DNA of 13,900 nucleotides from Clostridiales bacterium (GTDB lineage Bacteria; Bacillota; Clostridia; Christensenellales; Aristaeellaceae), in contig SFFC01000057.1 of NCBI GenBank assembly GCA_004556985.1, forward strand, positions 1-13,900, given 5' to 3'. This document shows positions 1-6,029 of the stretch, in pieces (within the stretch, counting starts at the first letter, position 1; the number at the start of each line of letters is the position of its first letter). The position numbers were made by a program, and so were the translations under genes. The notes below the pieces were generated by a model, which had not been told where the DNA came from, searched no databases, and saw only the letters and a program-made list of their open reading frames with translations.

Positions 1-60
1 AATGCAGTCTCAGAGCAGGCCACAAAGCGGCCTACGATTGAGACGGGTTGAATCCGCAAA
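1..60 (-). repeat. Intergenic hairpin repeat, copy 1 (minus orientation)
   Basis: The reverse complement of this stretch matches 8391-8450 at 51 of 60 positions, with no gaps. Read on the minus strand it has an outer stem GTCTCA/TGAGAC and an inner 7-bp stem AGGCCGC-TTT-GTGGCCT containing one G.T pair. The copy at 8391 has the same fold with different bases. The element reaches the window edge, so its tail may continue to the left. It encodes nothing convincing; the long reading frames through it are incidental. Function is unknown: it could be a small mobile hairpin element or part of a transcript end. Confidence 0.75.
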
Positions 61-77
61 AGCCGCATGAAAAACTT

Positions 78-123
78 CCGCGGCCTGATCGCCCACAAGC
101 TGGGTTGACCGGGCCGCGGTTTT
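78..123. terminator. Terminator-like hairpin overlapping the GNAT promoter
   Basis: An 8-bp GC stem, CCGCGGCC (78-85) with GGCCGCGG (112-119), is followed by TTTT at 120-123. The 26-nt loop can form a small inner CCCA/TGGG stem. On the other strand the hairpin is also followed by a short T-rich stretch, so it could stop transcription both ways. It probably ends a gene left of the window. The loop contains the -35 box of the next promoter, so the two signals overlap. Confidence 0.5.
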
Positions 124-133
124 GCTGTATACT
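105..133 (+). promoter_or_regulatory. Sigma-A promoter of the GNAT gene
   Basis: TTGACC (105-110) and TATACT (128-133) are separated by exactly 17 bp, each one mismatch from consensus. The predicted start near 140 leaves a leader of about 28 nt, with the ribosome binding site GGGAGGG at 155-161. Confidence 0.75.
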
Positions 134-168
134 GGCGCAAACCATCGCAAGTAACGGGAGGGAAGACC

Positions 169-963
169 ATGATGAAGCTGGAGCGGCTCACGCAGGCGAG
201 CGACGCGCGCGACCTGCCGCTGATCGAGGGAGAGCCGGCGGCGTTCTCCGTGCTGCACAAGATCCTGGCGCAGCCCTGCGAAAAGATCATCACCGACCAC
301 GCGCGGCTGATCCTCTGCCATTCGGCGCGGCCGTACCCTGTCTGGGTGTTCACGGCGGCGGATGCGGACGCGGCGGAGCTCGAGCGCGCTTGGCAGGTCG
401 TCAGGGCGGAATTTCCGCCGGAGGCGGGCTTTTCCTACAACGTCCGCGACGCCCTGGCGGAGATCGCGATGCGCGAGGGCCTGCGCGCGACGATGCGGCT
501 CAACGCCTATGCCTGCGCGCAGGCGGTCGAGCCTGCGCGAAAGCCGGAGGGATATTTCGGCGCCGCGATGATGAGCGAGGCCGCGCTCTGCGCGCGCTGG
601 ATCGGCCGGTTCCGCGAGGAATGCGGCCTGGGGCAGGCCGACCTGGCGAAGGACCGCGAGGAGGCGGAGCGGATCATCGGCGCGCGGCGGTTTTTCCTCT
701 GGCGCGACGCGCAGGGTGTTCCCTGCGCCATGTGCGGCGTGCGCCAGGACGGCAGAGACGCGACGCTCACGCATGTCTATACCGATCCCGACAGGCGGCG
801 GCAGGGCTATGCAGCCAGCCTGACCTACGGCGTCACGCACGCGATCCTCGCCCAGCAGATGCGCGCCATGCTCTACGCCGACGCGGACTACGCTCCCTCC
901 AACGCCTGCTACCGGGGCATCGGCTACCGGCTCGAGGGGACGATCTGCACTGTTCAGCGATAA
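169..963 (+). CDS. GNAT family N-acetyltransferase
   Basis: A 264-residue predicted cytoplasmic acetyltransferase that would move an acetyl group from acetyl-CoA to an unknown amine. The C-terminal half (about 170-260) has the GNAT core: a beta strand ending THVYTDP, then the pyrophosphate-binding loop RRRQGYA (209-215, an R-x-x-G-x-A type motif A), and the late motif SNACYRGIGYR (244-254) typical of the last GNAT strands. The N-terminal 150 residues match nothing I can name; similar two-part GNATs are common in Firmicutes. The start is the first ATG of an ATGATG pair, 7 nt after GGGAGGG, with its own promoter upstream. The gene stands alone: its downstream neighbour is convergent. The substrate cannot be deduced. 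Confidence 0.85.
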   Translation: MMKLERLTQASDARDLPLIEGEPAAFSVLHKILAQPCEKIITDHARLILCHSARPYPVWVFTAADADAAELERAWQVVRAEFPPEAGFSYNVRDALAEIAMREGLRATMRLNAYACAQAVEPARKPEGYFGAAMMSEAALCARWIGRFREECGLGQADLAKDREEAERIIGARRFFLWRDAQGVPCAMCGVRQDGRDATLTHVYTDPDRRRQGYAASLTYGVTHAILAQQMRAMLYADADYAPSNACYRGIGYRLEGTICTVQR

Positions 964-995
964 GCTGGAAAACCATCGTCTGCAAAGCCGACCTG

Positions 996-1033
996 CCTCA
1001 ATCGCAGACTGCAAAGCGGGCGTTCAGACGCAA
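996..1033 (+). repeat. Degenerate copy 3 of the hairpin repeat
   Basis: CTCAATCGCAGACTGCAAAG and the following CAGACGCA align with the core of the repeat at 8407-8447, in the same orientation, but with several substitutions and lost bases. The inner stem is broken. It sits between the ends of two convergent genes, GNAT and metQ. It may be a decayed copy; the match is too short to be sure. Confidence 0.4.
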
Positions 1034-1055
1034 GCCAAAAACCGCAGACAAACGC

Positions 1056-1087
1056 AAAGCAGGGCCGCCCGAAGGCAGCCCTGCTTT
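1056..1087 (-). terminator. Intrinsic terminator of metNIQ
   Basis: On the minus strand a 14-bp stem (AAAGCAGGGC plus TGCC, pairing with GGCG plus GCCCTGCTTT, one G.T pair) closes a TTCG tetraloop. The stem ends in TTT and is followed by GCGTTTG. It begins 14 nt after the metQ stop codon, as expected for the operon terminator. Confidence 0.85.
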
Positions 1088-1101
1088 ATGGGTAAGGTGT
1101 T

Positions 1102-1884
1102 TTACTTGGTCGGGACGACGGCGGTGCCGTAGGTCTCAGTGATGAAGTTCACGATATCGTCGCTCTGGAGCACCTCGACCAGGGTCTTAAGCTCCTCGCG
1201 GTCGTCGCCCTCGCGGATGGCGACGATGTTCGGATAGGCGACCTCGGTTCCCTCCACGGCGATGGCGGTGCCGACGACGTCAGGGCCGGCCTGCAGCGCA
1301 TAGTTGGAGTTGATGACGCCGAAGTCCACATCGGCCAGCTGGCGCGGAACCTGCGCAGCCTCAACCTCGACGATCTCGATGTTGTGCGGATTCTCGGCGA
1401 TGTCCAGCGCGGTCGCGGTCTGGCCGGCCTCGGCGGAGAGAGTGATGATGCCCTGGGCCTGCAGCAGCGTCAGCGCGCGGGACTCGTTGGTGGTGTCGTT
1501 CGGCACGGCGATGGTCGCGCCATCCGGGATGTTCGCCAGATCGGAGGACTTGCCCGCGTAGATGCCCATCGGCTCATAGTGGACAGCGCCCGCGCTCACC
1601 AGATGGGTGCCGTTGCTGGCGTTGAAGTCCTCGAGGTAGGGGATGTGCTGGAAGTAGTTCGCGTCCAGATCGCCGCTCTCGAGCTGGAGGTTCGGCTGAA
1701 CATAGTCGTCAAAGATGATGATCTCCAGCTCGATGCCCTTCTCCTCCAGGATGGGCTTCGCGGCTTCCAGAATCTCCGCATGCGGGGTGGAGGAAGCGCC
1801 GATGACGAGCTTGGTGGCGGCGCTGGCGACGCCAACGGAGGCGATCAGCGCGAGGGCGAGAACGAGGGCAAACAGCTTTTTCAT
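1102..1884 (-). CDS. metQ: Methionine ABC transporter substrate-binding protein MetQ
   Basis: 260-residue MetQ/NlpA-family binding protein that captures methionine outside the membrane and delivers it to MetNI. Family signatures include GASSTPHAEIL (29-39) at the start of the mature protein and ANYFQHIPYLEDF in the ligand pocket. The N-terminus is a signal peptide: KK, a hydrophobic core (about 4-19), then a likely cleavage site after ASA near residue 22. There is no cysteine anywhere in the protein, so the lipobox that anchors most Gram-positive MetQ proteins is absent and signal peptidase I cleavage is predicted. The start ATG follows AAAGGAGAGAG. It is the last gene of metNIQ, 78 nt after metI, and is followed by a strong terminator. 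Confidence 0.93.
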   Translation of the reverse strand: MKKLFALVLALALIASVGVASAATKLVIGASSTPHAEILEAAKPILEEKGIELEIIIFDDYVQPNLQLESGDLDANYFQHIPYLEDFNASNGTHLVSAGAVHYEPMGIYAGKSSDLANIPDGATIAVPNDTTNESRALTLLQAQGIITLSAEAGQTATALDIAENPHNIEIVEVEAAQVPRQLADVDFGVINSNYALQAGPDVVGTAIAVEGTEVAYPNIVAIREGDDREELKTLVEVLQSDDIVNFITETYGTAVVPTK

Positions 1885-1962
1885 GGTGAATCTCTCTCCT
1901 TTTATGGATGAATTGGGGTTATAGATAAGCGGGAATGCTTGATCTTGAAGGAAGGCGGGCCG

Positions 1963-2628
1963 TCACTCGCGGATGCGCTTGTCGGTCTTGCGGGAGATAT
2001 ACATGCCGACAAGCTGGATGATCTGCATCAGGATGATGAGCAGGATGACCGTCACGATGAGCACGTCGGACTGATAGCGGTTGTAGCCGTAGCTGATGGC
2101 GATCTGGCCCAGGCCGCCGCCGCCGATGGCGCCGGACATCGCGCTGTAGCCGAGGATTGTGCCGGAGGAGATCGTCGCGCCGACGATCAGCGAGGTCTTT
2201 GCCTCCGGGATGAGCACCTTGAAGATGATCGTCGGGATCGAGGCGCCCATCGACTGCGCCGCCTCGATGACGCCCGGGTCGACCTCGAGCAGCGAGCTCT
2301 CGATCATGCGGGCGACGTAGGGCGCGGCCGCGATGACCAGGGGAACGATGGTCGCCGTCGAGCCGTAGGCCTTGCCCGCGATCAGGCGGGTCAGCGGGAT
2401 GACGAGGATCATCAGGATCAGGAACGGGATGGAGCGGAAGATGTTGACGACGGCGTCGAGCACGCGATAGAGCAGGGGCCGCGGCGCCAAACCGCCGGAC
2501 GAGGTCAGCACAAGCAGAATCGCCAGCGGGAAGCCCAGCAGATACGCGAACAGCGTCGAGACGGAGGTCATGTACAGCGTGTCCTTGACGCCGCCGAGCA
2601 TCAGGGGAATCATCTTTTCAATGGGCAT
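1963..2628 (-). CDS. metI: Methionine ABC transporter permease MetI
   Basis: 221-residue inner-membrane permease, the usual MetI length, with about five hydrophobic helices. The EAA loop that docks on the ATPase is clear: IEAAQSMGASIPTIIFKVLI at residues 121-140, followed by PEA. FRSIPFLILMILVIPLTR (64-81) is another typical MetI stretch. The start codon lies inside the end of metN (11-nt overlap), which implies translational coupling. It forms the translocation path with two MetN subunits and receives substrate from MetQ. Confidence 0.95.
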   Translation of the reverse strand: MPIEKMIPLMLGGVKDTLYMTSVSTLFAYLLGFPLAILLVLTSSGGLAPRPLLYRVLDAVVNIFRSIPFLILMILVIPLTRLIAGKAYGSTATIVPLVIAAAPYVARMIESSLLEVDPGVIEAAQSMGASIPTIIFKVLIPEAKTSLIVGATISSGTILGYSAMSGAIGGGGLGQIAISYGYNRYQSDVLIVTVILLIILMQIIQLVGMYISRKTDKRIRE

Positions 2629-3625
2629 TTTCGTCGACCTCCTCTACGCGAAGCTTGCGGCTTTGCAGGTAGTAGATGATCTTCTCCTGCTGGAGCTTGT
2701 CCTCCGGCAGCTGGAGCACCATCTGGCCGAAGGCCTTGCCGCCGACGTCGCGCGTGTCGGCGTACATGATGTTGACCGAGACGCGGCATTCCATGACGAG
2801 GTCGGCGATGATCGGCTCGCTGGAGGCATTGCCCTCAAAGACGATGCGGATGAGCCGCTCGCCGAGGAGCCCGCTGTCCGCGCCGGACTTGCGGAAAATC
2901 AGCTTCCTGGCGGCCTTGGTCTTGGGCTGGCTGAAGACGGATTCGACGGTGCCGGACTCGGCGAGCCGGCCGTCGTCGATGATGGCGACATGGGTGCAGA
3001 TGCTCTCCACGACGCTCATCTCGTGGGTGATGATGACGATGGTGATGCCGAGCTTGCGGTTGATCTCCCGCAGCAGGTTGAGGATGGAGGTGGTCGTCGT
3101 CGGGTCGAGCGCGCTGGTCGCCTCGTCGCAGAGGATGATCTTCGGGTTGGTCGACAGCGCGCGGGCGATGGCGACGCGCTGCTGCTGGCCACCGGAGAGC
3201 TGGCTGGGGTAGTTGTGCTGGCGGTCGGTCAGGCCGACGATCTCCAGAAGCTCGTCGATGCGCTTGTCGATATCGGCGCGCTTCATGCCCGCGATCTCCA
3301 TCGCGAAGGCGATGTTGCCGCGCACGTCGCGCTGCTGGAGCAGGTTGAAATGCTGGAAGATCATCGCGACCTGCTGGCGGAGCTGGCGCAGCTCTTTGGG
3401 AGAGAGCGCCGCGAGATCCTTGCCGTCGATGACGACGGAGCCGGAGGTCGGGCGCTCGAGGAAGTTGATGCAGCGCACGAGCGTCGATTTGCCCGCGCCG
3501 GACATGCCGATGATGCCGTAGATGTCCCCCTGCTCGATCTGCAGGTTGATATCGCGAAGGGCGTCGACGGTCTGCGTCTTGCCCTTGAAGGTCTTGGTCA
3601 GATGCTTGAGCTCGATGAGCGGCAC
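2618..3625 (-). CDS. metN: Methionine ABC transporter ATP-binding protein MetN
   Basis: 335-residue ATPase that powers methionine import. Walker A is GMSGAGKST (40-48), the Q-loop lies at IFQHFN (89-94), the signature is LSGGQQQR (143-150), Walker B is IILCDE (163-168) and the switch histidine is H201. Residues from about 265 to the end form the NIL domain, which in E. coli MetN binds methionine and shuts the transporter down when cytoplasmic methionine is high. The start is GTG at 3625, preceded by AAAGGAGAG; an upstream TTG is less well spaced. It is the first gene of the operon, divergent from lysR. No S-box or T-box is visible in its leader of about 50 nt, so control is more likely by the LysR protein. 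Confidence 0.95.
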   Translation of the reverse strand: MPLIELKHLTKTFKGKTQTVDALRDINLQIEQGDIYGIIGMSGAGKSTLVRCINFLERPTSGSVVIDGKDLAALSPKELRQLRQQVAMIFQHFNLLQQRDVRGNIAFAMEIAGMKRADIDKRIDELLEIVGLTDRQHNYPSQLSGGQQQRVAIARALSTNPKIILCDEATSALDPTTTTSILNLLREINRKLGITIVIITHEMSVVESICTHVAIIDDGRLAESGTVESVFSQPKTKAARKLIFRKSGADSGLLGERLIRIVFEGNASSEPIIADLVMECRVSVNIMYADTRDVGGKAFGQMVLQLPEDKLQQEKIIYYLQSRKLRVEEVDENAH

Positions 3626-3684
3626 AATGCGGCTCTCCTTTCGTGGTGGGGTTGTGAAGGTCGTGTCTCTTGAAGACAGGTATG

Positions 3685-3713
3685 ATTATAACCGAACTTC
3701 ATCGCATAGACAA
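3685..3713 (-). promoter_or_regulatory. Promoter of metNIQ
   Basis: On the minus strand TTGTCT (3708-3713), a 17-bp spacer and a perfect TATAAT (3685-3690). The expected transcript start near 3678 gives a leader of about 50 nt before the GTG of metN, too short for a SAM riboswitch or T-box. Confidence 0.75.
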
Positions 3714-3734
3714 GGATGGATAATTGATCGTCAG

Positions 3735-3753
3735 CCATAGGGAAAAACTATGG
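3735..3753. promoter_or_regulatory. Palindromic LysR-type operator between metN and lysR
   Basis: CCATAG-N7-CTATGG is a perfect 6+6 inverted repeat with an AT-rich centre and contains the T-N11-A pattern of LysR sites (T3738, A3750). Its centre is about 66 bp upstream of the predicted metN start, the usual recognition position for LysR activators, and about 50 bp upstream of the predicted lysR start. The ATAG-N7-CTAT layout matches what I remember of the methionine box of streptococcal MetR/MtaR regulators. Binding by the neighbouring LysR protein is inferred. Confidence 0.7.
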
Positions 3754-3759
3754 ATAGGG

Positions 3760-3788
3760 TTGTGCAGGCGCGCAAAGCGCGGTATAAT
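3760..3788 (+). promoter_or_regulatory. Promoter of the lysR gene
   Basis: TTGTGC (3760-3765) with a 17-bp spacer to a perfect TATAAT (3783-3788). The -35 box is weak (3 of 6), as is usual for genes dependent on or controlled by a regulator. The palindrome at 3735-3753 lies immediately upstream. Confidence 0.65.
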
Positions 3789-3831
3789 AAGGGGCGAAAG
3801 GGCCTGCGCGGCCCGGGAAAGGGGAAGCAGC

Positions 3832-4746
3832 ATGACGCTCCAGCAGCTCAAGTATGTCATCGAGGTCGCGGAAAAGGGCTCCATCACGGAGGCGGCGAAG
3901 TCGCTGTTCATCGCCCAGCCGAGCCTCTCCTCCGCGATTCACGAGCTGGAGGAGGAGACCGGCACGACGATCTTCATGCGCAGCAACCGCGGCATTCTCA
4001 TCACGCCGGAGGGCACGGAGTTTCTGGGCTACGCGCGCCAGGTTGTGCAGCAGGCGGCGCTCATCGAGGACAAATACATCGCGCATTCGGCGTCGAAGCA
4101 GCGCTTCTGCGTCTCCACGCAGCACTACTCGTTCACCTCGAGCGCGTTCGTGGAGCTCGTGCGCGCGCAGGGCGGCGAATCCTACGAGTTCATCCTGCGC
4201 GAGGGCAAGACGCACGACACGATCAACGACGTGCGCACGCTCAGGAGCGAGATGGGCGTGATCTACCTGTGCTCGTTCAACGAGGCCGTGATCCTCAAGC
4301 TGCTGCGGGAGGCGAACCTCGTCTTCTCCGAGCTGTTTGCCGCCAGGCCGCACATCTTCGTCGGGCGCAACAACCCGCTCGCGGGCAGGAGCGCCGTGAC
4401 GCTCGAGGATTTAAAGCCCCTGCCCTGCCTGACCTACGAGCAGGGCGAGCAGAACGCCTTCTATTATTCCGAGGAGATCCTCTCGACGCTCAACCACGAG
4501 AAGAGCATCAAGGTCACGGACAAGAGCACGATCGTCGATCTGATGATCGGCACGGACGGCTACACGATCTCCTCGGGCATCTGCCCGTCGTATCTGCGCG
4601 GGGATCAGATCATCTCGATCCCGCTTGACGTCGAGGAGACAATCCGTATCGGTGTCATCACGCACAGGGACTACCGGCCGACGCGGCTGGGACAGATGTA
4701 TCTGGATATCCTGCATCAGGTCGTCGGCGGCATGAAGGGGGACTGA
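3832..4746 (+). CDS. LysR-family regulator, probable methionine-transport regulator
   Basis: 304-residue LysR-type transcription factor. The N-terminal winged helix-turn-helix (1-60) is typical: MTLQQLKYVIEVAEKGSITE, AAKSLFIAQPSLSSAIHELE, then the wing around RSNRGILITPEG. The remaining residues, about 90-300, form the periplasmic-binding-like effector domain. The start ATG at 3832 follows GGGAAAGGGG; a longer frame from 3724 would run through the promoter and is rejected. The gene is divergent from metNIQ with a shared 206-bp regulatory region containing a LysR-like palindrome, the classic arrangement for a LysR protein controlling its neighbour and itself. The likely target is therefore methionine uptake. 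The effector is unknown. Cysteine or cystine control by a CysB-like relative is an alternative. Confidence 0.88.
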   Translation: MTLQQLKYVIEVAEKGSITEAAKSLFIAQPSLSSAIHELEEETGTTIFMRSNRGILITPEGTEFLGYARQVVQQAALIEDKYIAHSASKQRFCVSTQHYSFTSSAFVELVRAQGGESYEFILREGKTHDTINDVRTLRSEMGVIYLCSFNEAVILKLLREANLVFSELFAARPHIFVGRNNPLAGRSAVTLEDLKPLPCLTYEQGEQNAFYYSEEILSTLNHEKSIKVTDKSTIVDLMIGTDGYTISSGICPSYLRGDQIISIPLDVEETIRIGVITHRDYRPTRLGQMYLDILHQVVGGMKGD

Positions 4747-4794
4747 GCGTGCGGACGGGAACGGCCGGGTGCAAAAGCGCGCAGACAGCAAAAA

Positions 4795-4858
4795 AAGCGA
4801 GGGAAAACCTCGCTTCAGACCGTTGACAAAAGGATTATCTCTCCCCGAAGGGGAGAGA
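4795..4858 (-). terminator. Two hairpins ending the DtxR-family gene
   Basis: Read on the minus strand, a 9-bp stem TCTCTCCCC/GGGGAGAGA (4838-4858; TTCG-type tip) is followed 22 nt later by an 8-bp stem AAGCGAGG/CCTCGCTT (4795-4815) with a run of T just after (A-run at 4790-4796 on the plus strand). The second is a good intrinsic terminator for the minus-strand regulator gene. In the plus direction neither has a T tail, so the end of lysR is not clearly marked. Confidence 0.7.
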
Positions 4859-4870
4859 AAACACTCACGC

Positions 4871-5260
4871 CTATTGCGCGCCCTCGGGCGCGATGTGGTG
4901 CGCCCGGGCGTGGCGCTTGATGGCCTCGAAGGTTTCGTCGCTCAGGTCGTGCTCGATCTTACAGGCGTCGCGCTGCGCGGTCTCCCGGCTGACGCCCAGC
5001 GAGACGAGCAGGCTGGTCAGCACGGTGTGGCGCTCGTAGATGCGCGCGGCGATGGCGCGGCCCTCGTCGGTGAGGAAGATGTGGTTGTCGTCGTTGACCG
5101 TCACGAGCCCGTTCTCCCGCATCTGGCGCAGGACGATGGAGACCGTCGGGCGCGAATAGGAGAGATAGGAGCAGATGTCGATCGCATGCACCTCGTTTTG
5201 CCGCAGAGAGAGGATATAGATGGTCTCGAGATAGTTTTCAATGGCTTCGGAAACAGCCAT
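4871..5260 (-). CDS. DtxR-family iron-dependent transcriptional regulator
   Basis: 129-residue short-form DtxR/MntR-family repressor: N-terminal winged helix (about 1-65, with ENYLETIYIL and the recognition helix around SRPTVSIVLRQM) and a metal-binding dimerisation helix pair, with no C-terminal SH3 domain. Candidate metal ligands are E12, H78, C100, E103 and H104. The segment ACKIEH (99-104) matches the Cys-x-x-Glu-His of iron-sensing DtxR/IdeR rather than the Glu-x-x-Glu-His of manganese-sensing MntR. The residue corresponding to DtxR Met10/MntR Asp8 is Asn9, a deviation. The start ATG at 5260 follows AGGAGG with 7 nt spacing; a longer frame up to 5458 crosses the promoter region. It is divergent from the feo operon, whose three GTTAG-N6-CTAAY sites are its probable targets. 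Confidence 0.9.
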   Translation of the reverse strand: MAVSEAIENYLETIYILSLRQNEVHAIDICSYLSYSRPTVSIVLRQMRENGLVTVNDDNHIFLTDEGRAIAARIYERHTVLTSLLVSLGVSRETAQRDACKIEHDLSDETFEAIKRHARAHHIAPEGAQ

Positions 5261-5317
5261 GGAATCGCCTCCTGGACGCCTGTCTGCCTGACGCGGGCAG
5301 GGCGTTTTTGTCCCTCC

Positions 5318-5346
5318 AGTGTACCATATTCCGCAAAAACGGACAA
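5318..5346 (-). promoter_or_regulatory. Probable promoter of the DtxR-family gene
   Basis: On the minus strand TTGTCC (5341-5346), a 17-bp spacer and TACACT (5318-5323), each 4 of 6 to consensus. No GTTAG-N6-CTAAY site overlaps it, so autoregulation through that site is not indicated. The -35 box falls inside the hairpin at 5335-5374. Confidence 0.4.
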
Positions 5347-5374
5347 CCGCAAAAGCGGATTTTTGTCCGTTTTT
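5335..5374. terminator. Symmetric hairpin between divergent regulator and feo promoters
   Basis: AAAAACGGACA (5335-5345) pairs with TGTCCGTTTTT (5364-5374), and an inner CCGC-AAAA-GCGG hairpin (5347-5358) fills the loop. The outer arms carry A-runs and T-runs, so either transcript would end in a U-rich tail. It lies upstream of both divergent start sites, so it could insulate the two units rather than end a gene. Confidence 0.5.
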
Positions 5375-5390
5375 TTCCGGACACGGGGGA

Positions 5391-5419
5391 TTGACAAGGG
5401 TGTTAGCGTGTGCTAATAT
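5391..5419 (+). promoter_or_regulatory. feo operon promoter
   Basis: A perfect TTGACA (5391-5396), 17 bp, then TAATAT (5414-5419) preceded by TG at 5411-5412, an extended -10. The predicted start is near 5426. The first GTTAG-N6-CTAAT site covers the spacer and -10 box, and the second begins at the start point. Confidence 0.8.
5402..5417. promoter_or_regulatory. Iron-regulator operator 1
   Basis: GTTAGCGTGTGCTAAT, a palindrome of form TTAGC-N4-GCTAA. It overlaps the feoA promoter spacer and -10 box, a position for repression. It resembles the half-sites of the DtxR/IdeR consensus (TTAGG..CTAA). Same pattern as 5426-5441 and 6014-6029. Confidence 0.75.
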
Positions 5420-5425
5420 CATGGT

Positions 5426-5441
5426 GTTAGAAGAACCTAAT
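5426..5441. promoter_or_regulatory. Iron-regulator operator 2
   Basis: GTTAGAAGAACCTAAT, second copy of GTTAG-N6-CTAAY, 24 bp downstream of the first, centre to centre, at the predicted transcription start. Tandem sites allow two dimers to cover the promoter. Confidence 0.7.
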
Positions 5442-5480
5442 TTACAAAAGCGGGTCATGGGAAGGAAAGGGGATGAGCCT

Positions 5481-5690
5481 GTGCCGTTGACGATGATCGG
5501 AGCCGGAGAGGAAAGGCCAATCCTGCGGATTGGCGGAAGCGAGTCCGTCCGCGCGCATCTTGAAAACCTGGGGTTCGTCGCGGGGGAGCGCGTGCGCGTC
5601 GTTTCGGATATCGCCGGGAACCTGATCGTTCAGGTCAAGGAGGCGAGAATCGCGATCAGCCGCGAGCTCGCCATGAAGATTCTGGTGTGA
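5481..5690 (+). CDS. feoA: FeoA-family protein, first copy
   Basis: 69-residue SH3-like FeoA protein, a cytoplasmic partner of the ferrous iron transporter FeoB. The start is GTG at 5481, 8 nt after AGGGG: this yields the MPLTM...GEE opening familiar from clostridial FeoA proteins, and the ATG at 5457 is less well placed. The FeoA core is visible in ENLGFVAGERVRVVSD and GNLIVQVKEARIAISRELA. It is the first gene of the feo operon, after a promoter covered by two operator-like palindromes. A second, different FeoA follows after 56 nt. Confidence 0.88.
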   Translation: MPLTMIGAGEERPILRIGGSESVRAHLENLGFVAGERVRVVSDIAGNLIVQVKEARIAISRELAMKILV

Positions 5691-5746
5691 CGCGGCGGGA
5701 GGCGCTGCTTCTCATGGGCAGACTGCAAGCTGGAGGAGGAATACGC

Positions 5747-5971
5747 ATGACTCTCAAGGAGGCCGGGATCGGCACGACGGTGACCGTCGCCAAAATCGGC
5801 GGCGAGGGCGCGCTCAAGCGCCGGATTATGGACATGGGCATCACCAAGGGCGTACGCATCACGGTGCGCAAGGTCGCGCCGCTGGGTGACCCCATCGAGG
5901 TGACCGTGCGCGGCTACGAGTTGAGCCTGCGCAAGGCGGACGCGGATCTGATTGAGGTGACGCCGGCATAA
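5747..5971 (+). CDS. feoA: FeoA-family protein, second copy
   Basis: 74-residue FeoA domain protein of the better-known type: RRIMDMGITKGVRITVRKVAP followed by GDPIEVTVRGYELSLRKADADLIEV, which are the usual FeoA SH3 strands. The ATG at 5747 follows GGAGGAGGA with good spacing. It differs clearly from the first copy, so the pair is an old duplication or two specialised subunits, as is common in Firmicutes feo operons. It is thought to act in the cytoplasm on the FeoB G domain. A small hairpin and a third operator separate it from feoB. Confidence 0.93.
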   Translation: MTLKEAGIGTTVTVAKIGGEGALKRRIMDMGITKGVRITVRKVAPLGDPIEVTVRGYELSLRKADADLIEVTPA

Positions 5972-5981
5972 GGCGTGGGGA

Positions 5982-6003
5982 CAGGGCGAAAGCCCTGAAT
6001 TTT
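5982..6003 (+). terminator. Attenuator-like hairpin between feoA and feoB
   Basis: CAGGGC-GAAA-GCCCTG (5982-5997), a 6-bp stem with a GNRA tetraloop, is followed by AATTTT. It could be a weak terminator that lowers feoB relative to feoA, or a processing or stability hairpin. Confidence 0.5.
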
Positions 6004-6004
6004 C

Positions 6005-6029
6005 TGGACAAAGGTTAGCGAAAACTAAC
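6005..6029. promoter_or_regulatory. Iron-regulator operator 3, with a possible feoB promoter
   Basis: GTTAGCGAAAACTAAC (6014-6029) is the most symmetric of the three GTTAG-N6-CTAAY sites and ends just before the feoB ribosome binding site TAGGAGG. A TGGACA at 6005-6010 is a good -35 candidate, but the -10 (TAACAT at 6026-6031, 15 bp away) is poor, so an internal promoter is only possible. Without one, the site could act as a roadblock. Confidence 0.6.

Noticed and set aside
48..1142. A 364-codon frame overlapping the GNAT gene in another frame
   Set aside because: It crosses the promoter and the repeat, is Arg/Gly/Ala-rich, and the 264-residue frame has clear GNAT motifs.
3626..3684. SAM riboswitch or T-box before metNIQ
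   Set aside because: The predicted leader is only about 50 nt and shows none of the conserved blocks of these RNAs.
5319..5480. N-terminal extension of the first FeoA, and the mirror extension of the DtxR regulator to 5458
   Set aside because: Both extended frames run through the divergent promoters and operators, whereas the shorter starts have good ribosome binding sites and family-typical N-termini.
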